Origin: Burkholderiaceae bacterium
GTDB taxonomy: Bacteria > Pseudomonadota > Gammaproteobacteria > Burkholderiales > Burkholderiaceae_D
NCBI GenBank assembly: GCA_019752915.1
Contig: JAIELO010000180.1
Location: forward strand, 1-5,811
Reading direction: 5' to 3'
Length of the DNA: 5,811 nucleotides
The notes beneath the pieces were generated by a model. It worked only from the letters and a program-made list of their open reading frames with translations, had not been told where the DNA came from and searched no databases. This document shows, in pieces, positions 1 to 5,811 of the stretch; position 1 is the first letter of the stretch; the number at the start of each line of letters is the position of its first letter. Both the position numbers and the translations under genes were made by a program.

Positions 1-1
1 G

Positions 2-637
<636 letters not shown>

Positions 638-648
638 ACGGCGCCGCG

Positions 649-1923
649 ATGAACCAGCCAATACCGGGTAGTACGCCGCAAAGCCCAGCTGCGGAACGAC
701 CGTGGGCGGGCCAGCGCGTGCTGGTGGTGGAGGACAGTCAGGTGCAGCGCGGCTATCTGGCAGGACTGCTGCGCCAGCTCGAGTTCGGCGACATTCTGGA
801 AGCGGGCGATGGCAACGAAGCCTTGCAGGTGCTGGAACGCTTTGGCGAGGATGGGACCTATCTGGTGCTGACGGATCTGGAAATGCCGGGCATGGACGGC
901 ATCGAACTGACCTGCCAGTTGCGCGAACGCCGGTTAGCGCGTCACCTGATTGTGGTGAGTGCGCGCGATCCGCGGTTGCTGGAAATTATCGAGAGTATGA
1001 GTTTCGTCGATGGCTGCATCGACCTGCTGGGCACCTTGCTGAAACCGGTGCAGCTCGATGCGCTGGCGATGCTGCTGGCCCGCGCTGGCTGTAAAGCCGA
1101 GCCACGTCCGCACTGCGCCCAGCCTGACCGGCCTTGCCCTGAGGTGCTGGCGCAAGCGATTGCGGAAAGACAGTTTGTGCCGTATTTCCAGCCCAAGATT
1201 GCTATCGCCAATGGCCATCTGCGGGGGCTGGAAGCGCTGGCGCGCTGGCAGCATCCGCAACGCGGCGTACTGGCACCGCTGCACTTCATCGAGGCACTGG
1301 AAGGCACGCCGCTGATGGCGGAGTTCACCTTGCTGATGGTGCAGCAGGTGCTGGAACGTTTGACCGAGTGGCGCCACGCCGGCTTGCCACCGGTGGCGGT
1401 GGCCGTCAATCTGTCGGCCGACAATATGGCCGACCGCGCTTTCATCGAACGGCTGACCGATCTGGTGATGGCGTCCGGTGTGCCGACCTCCTCGCTGGTG
1501 TGGGAGGTGACCGAGACGGCCGTGATGCGCCAGCTGTCGCACGCGCTAACCAATATGGGGCGCTTGCGGCTGATGGGCTTCGGGCTGGCGATGGACGATT
1601 TCGGGATCGGCTATTCGTCGATGCAGCAGTTTGCCCGCTGTCCGTTTACCGAGTTGAAAATCGACCGGGCATTCGTCAACGGTGCGGCGCAGTGGCCGAA
1701 CCGGCTCGGGGTACTGAAAGGCGCGCTGGATCTGGCACGCAGCCTGAATGTGGCAACCGTGGCCGAAGGGGTGGAGTTACTGGAAGACTGGCACTTGCTA
1801 GGCAAGCTGGGCTGCGATATGGCGCAGGGCTATCTGCTGGCCAGACCCATGCCGGCACACGAACTGGTGGGGTGGATCAAGCATGACCGGCGCCGTTTGC
1901 GGGCGCTGGCGGAGCAGACATAA
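649..1923 (+). CDS. Response regulator with receiver and EAL domains; predicted c-di-GMP phosphodiesterase
   Basis: Predicted to hydrolyse cyclic-di-GMP to pGpG under phosphorylation control (RocR/VieA-type layout). From the ATG at 649 (424 aa), the receiver spans about 20-145, with acidic pair Glu28/Asp29, phospho-acceptor Asp76 (LTDLEMPGMDG), Ser104 and Lys132 in LLKP. The EAL domain spans about 165-410. The metal and catalytic residues known from RocR are all present at matching spacing: Glu195 (the EAL glutamate), Asn254, Glu286, Asp316/Asp317 (DDFGIGYSS, loop 6), Lys337, Glu373 and Gln393. Glu289 matches the loop-6 stabilising glutamate. The enzyme should therefore be active. The linker carries three cysteines (148, 156, 163). 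The start is uncertain: an in-frame TTG at 634 overlaps the cheB stop (TTGA) and would add five residues. Neither start has a clear ribosome-binding site, so translational coupling to cheB is likely. It is probably phosphorylated by the operon's CheA, which is not in the window. Confidence 0.93.
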   Translation: MNQPIPGSTPQSPAAERPWAGQRVLVVEDSQVQRGYLAGLLRQLEFGDILEAGDGNEALQVLERFGEDGTYLVLTDLEMPGMDGIELTCQLRERRLARHLIVVSARDPRLLEIIESMSFVDGCIDLLGTLLKPVQLDALAMLLARAGCKAEPRPHCAQPDRPCPEVLAQAIAERQFVPYFQPKIAIANGHLRGLEALARWQHPQRGVLAPLHFIEALEGTPLMAEFTLLMVQQVLERLTEWRHAGLPPVAVAVNLSADNMADRAFIERLTDLVMASGVPTSSLVWEVTETAVMRQLSHALTNMGRLRLMGFGLAMDDFGIGYSSMQQFARCPFTELKIDRAFVNGAAQWPNRLGVLKGALDLARSLNVATVAEGVELLEDWHLLGKLGCDMAQGYLLARPMPAHELVGWIKHDRRRLRALAEQT

Positions 1924-1944
1924 GGTAGACATAAAAAATACAAT
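1915..1944 (+). promoter_or_regulatory. Possible weak sigma-70 promoter ahead of the chemoreceptor gene
   Basis: CAGACA (1915-1920) and TACAAT (1939-1944) are separated by 18 nt and match four and five of six consensus bases. The stretch is AT-rich against a GC-rich background and lies in the only sizeable gap (50 nt) of the operon. The octamer AGACATAA occurs twice 11 nt apart (1916-1923 and 1927-1934) over the spacer. An internal promoter would let the receptor and CheW be made in excess over the upstream genes. This rests on motif matches alone. Confidence 0.3.
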
Positions 1945-1973
1945 TTCAATGCGTCTCAACACGGAGGGGAATC

Positions 1974-3662
1974 ATGATGTTTTCGACTTTAACGGTGCGC
2001 GCCAAAATATCCATGCTGCTGATTATTGCCTTACTGGCGCTGGTCGCAGTGGTGGTGCTGGCTTTCAATGGATTGAAGCAGGATGCGCAGATGCTCAACG
2101 ACATCGGCCGCAACCGCATGCCCTCTGTGCAGGCGCTGCTAGAGATCAATGAAGGCAAGACGGCGCTGCGCTCGTCGAGTCGCGCGATGGATGCGGTGGC
2201 TTTGTACCCGGAAGAGGTGGCCACGCTGACGCATGAATTGAAGCGCAAGCAGGAAATCTTCGCAGCAATCGATAAGTCGTGGAAAGCCTACGATGCCTTG
2301 CCCCAGGAGCCGGAAGAAGCCAAAGTCTGGGAGACTTTTGTCAAGCAGTGGAATAGCTGGAAAGCCCGTGATACCCAGCTTAACGAGGTGGCAGCACAGA
2401 TCGTGCGTAGCGATGTGGCCAAACGTAAAGAATTGTTCGAAGACCTGCACCGCACTCTCAAGGAGAATCGTACGGTCTTTCATGAGGTGGATGAAAGTCT
2501 GGGGAAATTGGTCGCACTGAATGCAGGGTATGGCGAGGCGGCGGTAAAACAGGCTGAGCAGCTATCGGCGCAGGCACGTAGCCTGATGGTGATCGCGTCC
2601 GCAGTATCGCTGGCCTTGCTGGTGGTGTTCGGGCTGCTGATTCTGAACGGCATCATGAAGCAACTCGGTGGCGACCCAGCCTATGCAGCGGAGATCGTGC
2701 GTCAGGTGGCCGAAGGCGATCTGAGTGCCGACGTGGAACTGAAAACGGGCGACACCACCAGCCTGCTGGCAGCGATGAAGGGCATGATCGAAAAACTCTC
2801 GCACGTCGTCAATGAAGTCAATAACGGCGCGGAGGCGCTGGCCAGTGCCTCGGAAGAAGTCAGCGCCACCGCACAGGCGCTGTCGCAGGCGGCCAGCGAG
2901 CAGGCCGCCGGCACCGAAGAAACCAGCGCTTCGGTCGAACAGATGACGGCCTCGATTTCGCAGAATACCGAGAACGCCCGCGTCACCGACGGCATTGCCA
3001 GCAAGGCGGCAGTGGAAGCGGCCGAAGGCGGCGAAGCCGTGAAATCGACTGTGGCAGCGATGCAGCAGATCGCCAAGAAAATCAGCATCATCGACGATAT
3101 CGCTTACCAGACCAATCTGCTGGCACTGAATGCGGCGATCGAAGCGGCGCGTGCCGGTGAACACGGCAAGGGCTTTGCCGTGGTGGCGGCCGAAGTGCGC
3201 AAGCTGGCCGAGCGCAGTCAGGTGGCGGCGCAGGAAATCGAACAAGTCGCTTCGAGCAGTGTGGAACTGGCCGATAAAGCTGGACGTCTGCTGGACGAAA
3301 TGGTGCCGAATATCCGGCGCACCTCGAATCTGGTGCAGGAGATTACGGCTGCCTCGGAAGAACAGTCGGCCGGTGTCGGACAGATTAACTCCGCTGTGAC
3401 GCAATTGAGCCAGACCACCCAGCAGAATGCTTCCAGCTCCGAGGAACTGGCGGCTACCGCCGAAGAGATGAGCAGTCAGGCCGAGCAGTTGCAGCAGACC
3501 ATGTCCTTCTTCAAGCTGGCCGGTGGCAGCCGCAGTGTGCAGCCGGCGGTGGTGACGCGCAAACCTTCCAAGACTTCCGGACGGCGTGCGACCAACGTCG
3601 CGAGCAATCGGCGCATGACGGAAATGAGCGAGCCGGACGAGTCGCACTTCGTTAAATTCTGA
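1974..3662 (+). CDS. Methyl-accepting chemotaxis protein (transmembrane chemoreceptor, apparent 34-heptad class)
   Basis: Inner-membrane receptor that senses a periplasmic or membrane signal and controls CheA through CheW. Of 562 residues, 12-31 form TM1, about 35-203 a helical periplasmic domain resembling the four-helix-bundle type, 204-225 TM2 and about 226-278 a HAMP domain (LGGDP...[10 protein letters not shown]). The rest is a long signalling coiled coil with the hairpin tip at about 374-412 ([20 protein letters not shown] and the following RAGEHGKGF). Compared by hand with E. coli Tsr, each helix is seven residues shorter on either side of the tip (19 versus 26 from the GG to the tip; 51 versus 58 from the EVR to the SEEQS block). 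That symmetric one-heptad loss indicates the 34H class. Glu pairs at 315/316, 490/491 and 497/498 are candidate methylation sites. The C terminus is a basic tail without an NWETF-type CheR tether. Start ATG 1974 follows GGAGG (1963-1967) by 6 nt; the ATG at 1977 is an alternative. The ligand cannot be predicted. Confidence 0.96.
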   Translation: MMFSTLTVRAKISMLLIIALLALVAVVVLAFNGLKQDAQMLNDIGRNRMPSVQALLEINEGKTALRSSSRAMDAVALYPEEVATLTHELKRKQEIFAAIDKSWKAYDALPQEPEEAKVWETFVKQWNSWKARDTQLNEVAAQIVRSDVAKRKELFEDLHRTLKENRTVFHEVDESLGKLVALNAGYGEAAVKQAEQLSAQARSLMVIASAVSLALLVVFGLLILNGIMKQLGGDPAYAAEIVRQVAEGDLSADVELKTGDTTSLLAAMKGMIEKLSHVVNEVNNGAEALASASEEVSATAQALSQAASEQAAGTEETSASVEQMTASISQNTENARVTDGIASKAAVEAAEGGEAVKSTVAAMQQIAKKISIIDDIAYQTNLLALNAAIEAARAGEHGKGFAVVAAEVRKLAERSQVAAQEIEQVASSSVELADKAGRLLDEMVPNIRRTSNLVQEITAASEEQSAGVGQINSAVTQLSQTTQQNASSSEELAATAEEMSSQAEQLQQTMSFFKLAGGSRSVQPAVVTRKPSKTSGRRATNVASNRRMTEMSEPDESHFVKF

Positions 3663-3673
3663 GCGGGGCGGCG

Positions 3674-4216
3674 ATGAGCAGCCTAGCGCTATCGGACGCG
3701 CAGCCCGGGGTGGCTGCAGGTTCGACCCAGTATCTGAGTTTTATGCTGGGTCAGGAGATGTTCGCGATCGGCATTCTGGCGGTGCGCGAGATACTCGAAT
3801 TTGCCGGCGTAACGCCGGTACCGCAAATGCCGGCCTGTATCAGCGGCGTGATCAATCTGCGTGGCACGGCGGTGCCGGTGCTGGATCTGGCGCGCCGGCT
3901 GGAGCGGGTGCCGGGACCGATCAGCAAGCGTACCTGCATCATCGTGGTGGAAATCACCAGTGCCGACGGGCCGTTCGTGATCGGGATACTGGTCGACGCG
4001 GTGAATGCGGTACTCGACATCGCGGCCAGCGAGATCGAACCTCCGCCCACTTTCGGTGCACAGGTACGCGCTGAAATGTTGCAGGGCATCGGCAAGGTGC
4101 AGGGACGTTTTGTGCTGCTGCTGAATGTGCAGCACGTGGTGTCGGGTAGCGATCTGGCGCTACTGGCATCGGACGGCGTTGCGCCGGCCGATGCGGTACC
4201 AGCCTTAAGTGCTTAA
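3674..4216 (+). CDS. cheW: Chemotaxis coupling protein CheW
   Basis: CheW is the cytoplasmic adaptor that joins receptor tips to the P5 domain of CheA in receptor arrays. The 180-residue product has one CheW domain from about 18 to 160. Visible family hallmarks are the first strands LSFMLGQEMFAIGILAVREI (21-40), the ISGVINLRGTAVPVLDL block (57-72; Arg63 matches the conserved interface arginine) and GILVDAVNAVLDI (104-116). The N-terminal 17 and the last 20 residues are Ala/Ser-rich extensions. The gene follows the receptor stop by only 11 nt, so the two are almost certainly co-transcribed. The ATG at 3674 has only a poor G-rich ribosome-binding site (GCGGGG, 3663-3668), which suggests coupling to receptor translation. 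Its stop (4214-4216) overlaps the stop of the convergent gene. No receiver or other fused domain is present, so CheW rather than CheV. Confidence 0.95.
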   Translation: MSSLALSDAQPGVAAGSTQYLSFMLGQEMFAIGILAVREILEFAGVTPVPQMPACISGVINLRGTAVPVLDLARRLERVPGPISKRTCIIVVEITSADGPFVIGILVDAVNAVLDIAASEIEPPPTFGAQVRAEMLQGIGKVQGRFVLLLNVQHVVSGSDLALLASDGVAPADAVPALSA

Positions 4217-4220
4217 GGCT
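4201..4220. terminator. Palindrome spanning both convergent stop codons; candidate bidirectional terminator
   Basis: The arms AGCCTTAAG (4201-4209) and CTTAAGGCT (4212-4220) are perfect inverted complements around a TG centre. In RNA the realistic form is a stem of about seven pairs with a small loop, on either strand. It contains the stops of cheW (TAA 4214-4216) and of the - strand gene (TAA read from 4215 to 4213) and encodes the last residues of both. No U-run follows on either side, so an intrinsic terminator of the classical kind is not supported. It may instead block read-through in combination with Rho or protect 3' ends. Confidence 0.45.
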
Positions 4221-5031
4221 TGATGAACTTCAGGGTCATGCGATCGCTTTCGCCGATCGCCTGATACTTGGCGCGATCCTCATCCTTGTTGGCATAGGTC
4301 GGTGGCAGCGCCCACACGCCGCCTTTGTGGTCGGCGCTGTCTTTCGGGTTGGCGTTCACTTCCGATTTGGCCAGCAGTTTGAAGCCGGCCGCTTCGGCCA
4401 GACCGATCACATACTTCTCGTGCATATAGCCGCTACTGGCGCTGGCATCCTGCACCTTGCTGTCTGGCAGACGGTGTTCCACGATGCCGAATACGCCGCC
4501 TTTTTTCAGACTGGTGTAGACGCTGCCGAACAGCGCTTTCAGATTGTCCGGACCATGCGGCATCCAGTTGTGGATGTTGCGGAAGGTGAGCACCAGATCG
4601 ACGCTACCGGCGGGTGCGAAGTCATATTTACGTGGCGGTGCAAACACGCCCAGCGCCACCTTGTTATACGCCTCAGGCTTGGCGTTCAGACGCGCCATGA
4701 AACGCTCGGCGGCTTTGCGCTCGCCTTCACCCGGTGCGGCCAGATCATTGCCTGCGGCGATCAGCTTGCCGTGTTCGCGTAGATACGGCGCCAGAATCTC
4801 GGTGTACCAGCCGCCACCGGGGGCCAGTTCCACCACCGTCATAGTCGGCTTTATGCCGAAGAAGCTCAGCGTTTCGTAAGGGTGGCGGTAGACGTCGCGC
4901 TCGACGTTGGCCGGAGTGCGCGAGGGGGCTGCAATGGCTGCCTTCAGTGCTGCGTCTTCGGCGGCCGTGGCGCCGCTGGCAGCGCATACCAGCATGGCCG
5001 AGGCCAGTGCTGTCAGTATGGTTCGTTTCAT
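4213..5031 (-). CDS. Exported class I SAM-dependent methyltransferase-like protein
   Basis: Residues 1-24 form a Sec signal peptide: Lys2/Arg3, a hydrophobic stretch, then Ala-Thr-Ala at 21-23 as a likely signal peptidase I site. Cys16 is preceded by Leu-Val, so it is a poor lipobox. The mature part resembles the predicted periplasmic methyltransferases of the COG4798 type. Motif I is VVELAPGGGWYTE (66-78) with the Gly-rich SAM loop at 70-74, an acidic/hydrophobic strand DLVLTFRNIHNWM (145-157) is at the motif II/III position, and LKKGGVFGIVEHR (175-187) follows. The total of 272 aa is full length. The ATG at 5031 has a strong ribosome-binding site (GAGGAG, complement of 5039-5044) 7 nt upstream. 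The gene converges on cheW and is read from its own promoter, so it is unlikely to belong to the chemosensory operon. Substrate unknown; export makes SAM-dependent catalysis doubtful. Confidence 0.88.
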   Translation of the reverse strand: MKRTILTALASAMLVCAASGATAAEDAALKAAIAAPSRTPANVERDVYRHPYETLSFFGIKPTMTVVELAPGGGWYTEILAPYLREHGKLIAAGNDLAAPGEGERKAAERFMARLNAKPEAYNKVALGVFAPPRKYDFAPAGSVDLVLTFRNIHNWMPHGPDNLKALFGSVYTSLKKGGVFGIVEHRLPDSKVQDASASSGYMHEKYVIGLAEAAGFKLLAKSEVNANPKDSADHKGGVWALPPTYANKDEDRAKYQAIGESDRMTLKFIKP

Positions 5032-5061
5032 GCGAAATCTCCTCAGGATACGGTGGTTGGT

Positions 5062-5078
5062 CGCGCTAGGGCAGCGCG
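5062..5078 (-). other. Small hairpin near the 5' end of the methyltransferase-like transcript
   Basis: CGCGCT (5062-5067) and AGCGCG (5073-5078) can pair as a six-base, all-but-one G-C stem with a 5-nt loop. On the - strand it would fall just after the predicted transcript start (near 5081), some 20 nt before the ribosome-binding site. It may stabilise the 5' end or mean nothing; GC-rich DNA makes such stems by chance. Confidence 0.25.
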
Positions 5079-5087
5079 TCCTGCGCG

Positions 5088-5116
5088 ATCATCGGCCAAG
5101 CCAGTCGGCAGGTCAA
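5088..5116 (-). promoter_or_regulatory. Candidate sigma-70 promoter for the exported methyltransferase-like gene
   Basis: Read on the - strand, TTGACC (complement of 5111-5116) is followed after 17 nt by GATGAT (complement of 5088-5093). These match the -35 and -10 consensus at five and four of six positions with optimal spacing. The start of transcription would be near 5081, giving a leader of about 50 nt. The 11-bp repeat array begins about 24 nt upstream of the -35 box, a good position for an activator. Confidence 0.45.
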
Positions 5117-5139
5117 GCGAATTGACATGTCCACGACGG

Positions 5140-5205
5140 CCGGACAGTGACCGGACAGTGACCGGACAGTGGCCGGACACTTGCCGGACAGTTTGCGGAC
5201 ACCCG
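5140..5205. repeat. Six tandem 11-bp repeats (CCGGACA heptamer plus 4-bp spacer)
   Basis: Units start at 5140, 5151, 5162, 5173, 5184 and 5195. The first five share a perfect CCGGACA heptamer; the sixth is GCGGACA. The four spacer bases vary (gtga, gtga, gtgg, cttg, gttt, then cccg), so the heptamer is what is kept. On the - strand each unit reads C/G-TGTC followed by CGG, once per helical turn. Seven-base direct repeats with 4-bp spacers are the architecture of PhoB/OmpR-family operators. Tandem (C/G)TGTC elements spaced by a few bases also resemble the reported PilR binding consensus upstream of pilin genes. The array lies between divergent promoters, roughly 105-170 nt upstream of the predicted sigma-54 start and 60-125 nt upstream of the - strand start. 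A regulatory site cluster is likeliest; a minisatellite is the alternative. Confidence 0.9.
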
Positions 5206-5210
5206 CTGCG

Positions 5211-5250
5211 CTGCAACACTGCGCAACACTGCGCAACAGGGCGCAAAATG
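5211..5250. repeat. Four tandem 10-bp repeats (GCGCAACACT-like)
   Basis: Units are CTGCAACACT (5211-5220), GCGCAACACT (5221-5230), GCGCAACAGG (5231-5240) and GCGCAAAATG (5241-5250). The kept core is GCGCAA or GCAACA, and TGCGCA occurs twice as a palindrome at unit junctions (5220-5225, 5230-5235). The array starts 5 nt after the 11-bp array and ends about 35 nt before the -24 element of the sigma-54 promoter. It could be a second protein-binding cluster on one face of the helix, or slippage-born repeats. Confidence 0.75.
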
Positions 5251-5283
5251 GTTATCCCGCCCCCCGGTGTTCGCTGTCAGTGA

Positions 5284-5299
5284 TGGCACATATTTTGCC
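5284..5299 (+). promoter_or_regulatory. Sigma-54 (RpoN) -24/-12 promoter
   Basis: TGGCAC (5284-5289), five bases, then TTGCC (5295-5299) match the sigma-54 consensus TGGCAC-N5-TTGCW at every core position. The invariant GG (5285-5286) and GC (5297-5298) are 10 bp apart as required. The predicted start is near 5310, giving a leader of about 146 nt before the TldD-family gene at 5456. Sigma-54 promoters need an enhancer-binding protein bound upstream, and the two repeat arrays occupy that zone. Ten matched core bases in the right place make chance unlikely. Confidence 0.8.
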
Positions 5300-5329
5300 T
5301 GTACCGTAGCTTAATCTGGCGCTAATATT

Positions 5330-5347
5330 GCAGGACCTGCCATGGCA
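5330..5347. other. Two adjoining short palindromes in the TldD leader
   Basis: GCAGG-A-CCTGC (5330-5340) is immediately followed, with overlap, by the perfect 10-bp palindrome TGCCATGGCA (5338-5347). Both fall 20-40 nt after the predicted sigma-54 start, so they could form alternative RNA hairpins or be a downstream operator. Another pairing option in the leader is GCCTGG (5391-5396) with CCAGGC (5412-5417). No known riboswitch is recognisable. Confidence 0.25.
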
Positions 5348-5371
5348 GCGGCGGATACTCAGGTGCAGTAG
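5342..5371 (+). other. Possible nine-codon leader ORF
   Basis: ATG at 5342 reads MAAADTQVQ then TAG. An AGGA (5332-5335) precedes it by 6 nt, so it could be translated. It lies in the leader of the TldD-family gene and ends 84 nt before that start. The peptide has no run of one amino acid typical of attenuator peptides. Probably chance, recorded because of the well-placed ribosome-binding site. Confidence 0.12.
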
Positions 5372-5455
5372 AACGTAGAAAAACGGCGAAGCCTGGCTTC
5401 AGCCGTGGCCACCAGGCCAGTCATCCCAACCTAGTTGTGACACTCTGGAGATACG

Positions 5456-5811
5456 ATGGAACGACGTGCATTTCTCAATATAAGTAGTCTGGCGCTGGGC
5501 ACCATGCTGTTGCCCGCCTTCGGTCGCGCGATTGCGGCGGAAGAATTGCTCAAGCCAGTCGCCCTGCAATTCAAGAAAATGCTGGCCGATACTGCAATGA
5601 CGGCCGCTACTCAGGCTGGCGCCTCCTACTGCGATGTGCGCGTAGGCCGCTACCTGAACCAGTTCATCACCACCCGCGATCTGAACGTGGAAAACGTGGT
5701 GAATACCGAATCGGCCGGTGTCGGCGTGCGTGTGATTGCCGGTGGCGCTTACGGTTTTGCCGCCACCAATGACATGACTCCCGACGGCGTGGCAGCGGCA
5801 GCGCGGCAGGC
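5456..5811 (+). CDS. TldD/PmbA-family protein with twin-arginine signal (3' partial)
   Basis: Only the first 118 codons are present; the right edge cuts the gene. Residues 1-28 look like a Tat signal: ERRAFLN (Arg3-Arg4, Phe6, Leu7), a hydrophobic stretch 9-22 and Ala-Ile-Ala at 25-27 as cleavage site. The mature part fits the N-terminal domain of TldD/PmbA proteins: AGASYCDVRVGRY (54-66), a short variable stretch, then ESAGVGVRVIAGGAYGFAAT (85-104). TldD/TldE of E. coli form a cytoplasmic zinc-dependent protease that processes microcin B17 and degrades CcdA. The metal-binding HExxxH motif of TldD-type members would lie downstream, so it is unknown whether this is the catalytic (TldD) or the non-catalytic (TldE/PmbA) type. 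The ATG at 5456 has GGAG (5447-5450) 5 nt upstream. Expression is probably driven by the sigma-54 promoter at 5284-5299. Confidence 0.85.
   Translation, partial: MERRAFLNISSLALGTMLLPAFGRAIAAEELLKPVALQFKKMLADTAMTAATQAGASYCDVRVGRYLNQFITTRDLNVENVVNTESAGVGVRVIAGGAYGFAATNDMTPDGVAAAARQ

Noticed and set aside
934..1553. Two overlapping - strand open frames of about 200 codons opposite the receiver-EAL gene
   Set aside because: Both are antisense to conserved EAL catalytic motifs and have low-complexity products; shadows of the real gene.
2562..3647. 361-codon open frame on the - strand opposite the chemoreceptor gene
   Set aside because: It lies entirely antisense to a clear receptor coding frame, its His/Arg/Gly-rich product has no recognisable domain, and GC-rich codon bias readily opens such frames.
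4327..4782. 151-codon + strand open frame opposite the methyltransferase-like gene
   Set aside because: The - strand frame has a signal peptide, a SAM-binding motif and a strong ribosome-binding site; the + strand product shows no family features.
5000..5020. Lipoprotein signal at Cys16 of the methyltransferase-like protein
   Set aside because: The residues before the cysteine are Leu-Val rather than the small residue needed at -1, and a good signal peptidase I site follows at 21-23.
5122..5150. Rightward sigma-70 promoter from TTGACA at 5122-5127
   Set aside because: No -10-like hexamer lies 16-18 nt downstream; that position falls in the GC-rich repeat array.
5140..5205. Plasmid-type replication iterons
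   Set aside because: There is no Rep gene, no AT-rich unwinding region and no DnaA box nearby; the surroundings are chromosomal genes with promoters.
5140..5250. CRISPR array
   Set aside because: Units of 10-11 bp with 4-bp spacers are far too short for CRISPR repeats and spacers, and no cas gene is present.
4882..5283. 133-codon + strand open frame running through the two tandem arrays
   Set aside because: It starts inside the antisense of the signal-peptide region, the repeats give an irregular Arg/Pro/Cys-rich product, and there is no ribosome-binding site; the region is better explained as regulatory.

Overview
The window reads as GC-rich proteobacterial DNA. A betaproteobacterium is my best guess, from the style of the chemoreceptor and of the response regulator and from the exported TldD- and methyltransferase-type proteins, but nothing here fixes the taxon. 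It holds four genes of a chemosensory operon on the + strand, one convergent gene on the - strand, a long intergenic region rich in repeats, and the start of a sixth gene on the + strand.

Positions 1-4216 are the end of a chemosensory cluster: the catalytic part of a CheB methylesterase (cut by the left edge), a receiver-EAL response regulator predicted to be an active cyclic-di-GMP phosphodiesterase, a transmembrane methyl-accepting chemoreceptor, and a CheW coupling protein. They lie close together (11 nt or an overlap, 50 nt, 11 nt). CheA and CheR are not in the window and would be expected upstream. The likely logic is receptor + CheW + unseen CheA, with CheB for adaptation and the receiver-EAL protein as the output. 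That would couple a receptor array to c-di-GMP breakdown, the opposite sign to the Wsp system, whose output is a diguanylate cyclase.

Positions 4213-5031 (- strand) encode a protein with a signal peptide and a class I SAM-methyltransferase-like fold. It converges on cheW, and the two stop codons overlap inside a near-perfect palindrome.

Positions 5032-5455 are non-coding and are the most unusual part. They hold six 11-bp direct repeats (heptamer CCGGACA plus 4-bp spacers), then about four 10-bp repeats (GCGCAACACT-like), then an excellent sigma-54 -24/-12 promoter pointing right, and a plausible sigma-70 promoter pointing left. The arrays sit where upstream activator sites for a sigma-54 enhancer-binding protein would be, and between two divergent exported-protein genes.

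Positions 5456-5811 begin a TldD/PmbA-family protein with a twin-arginine signal, cut by the right edge.
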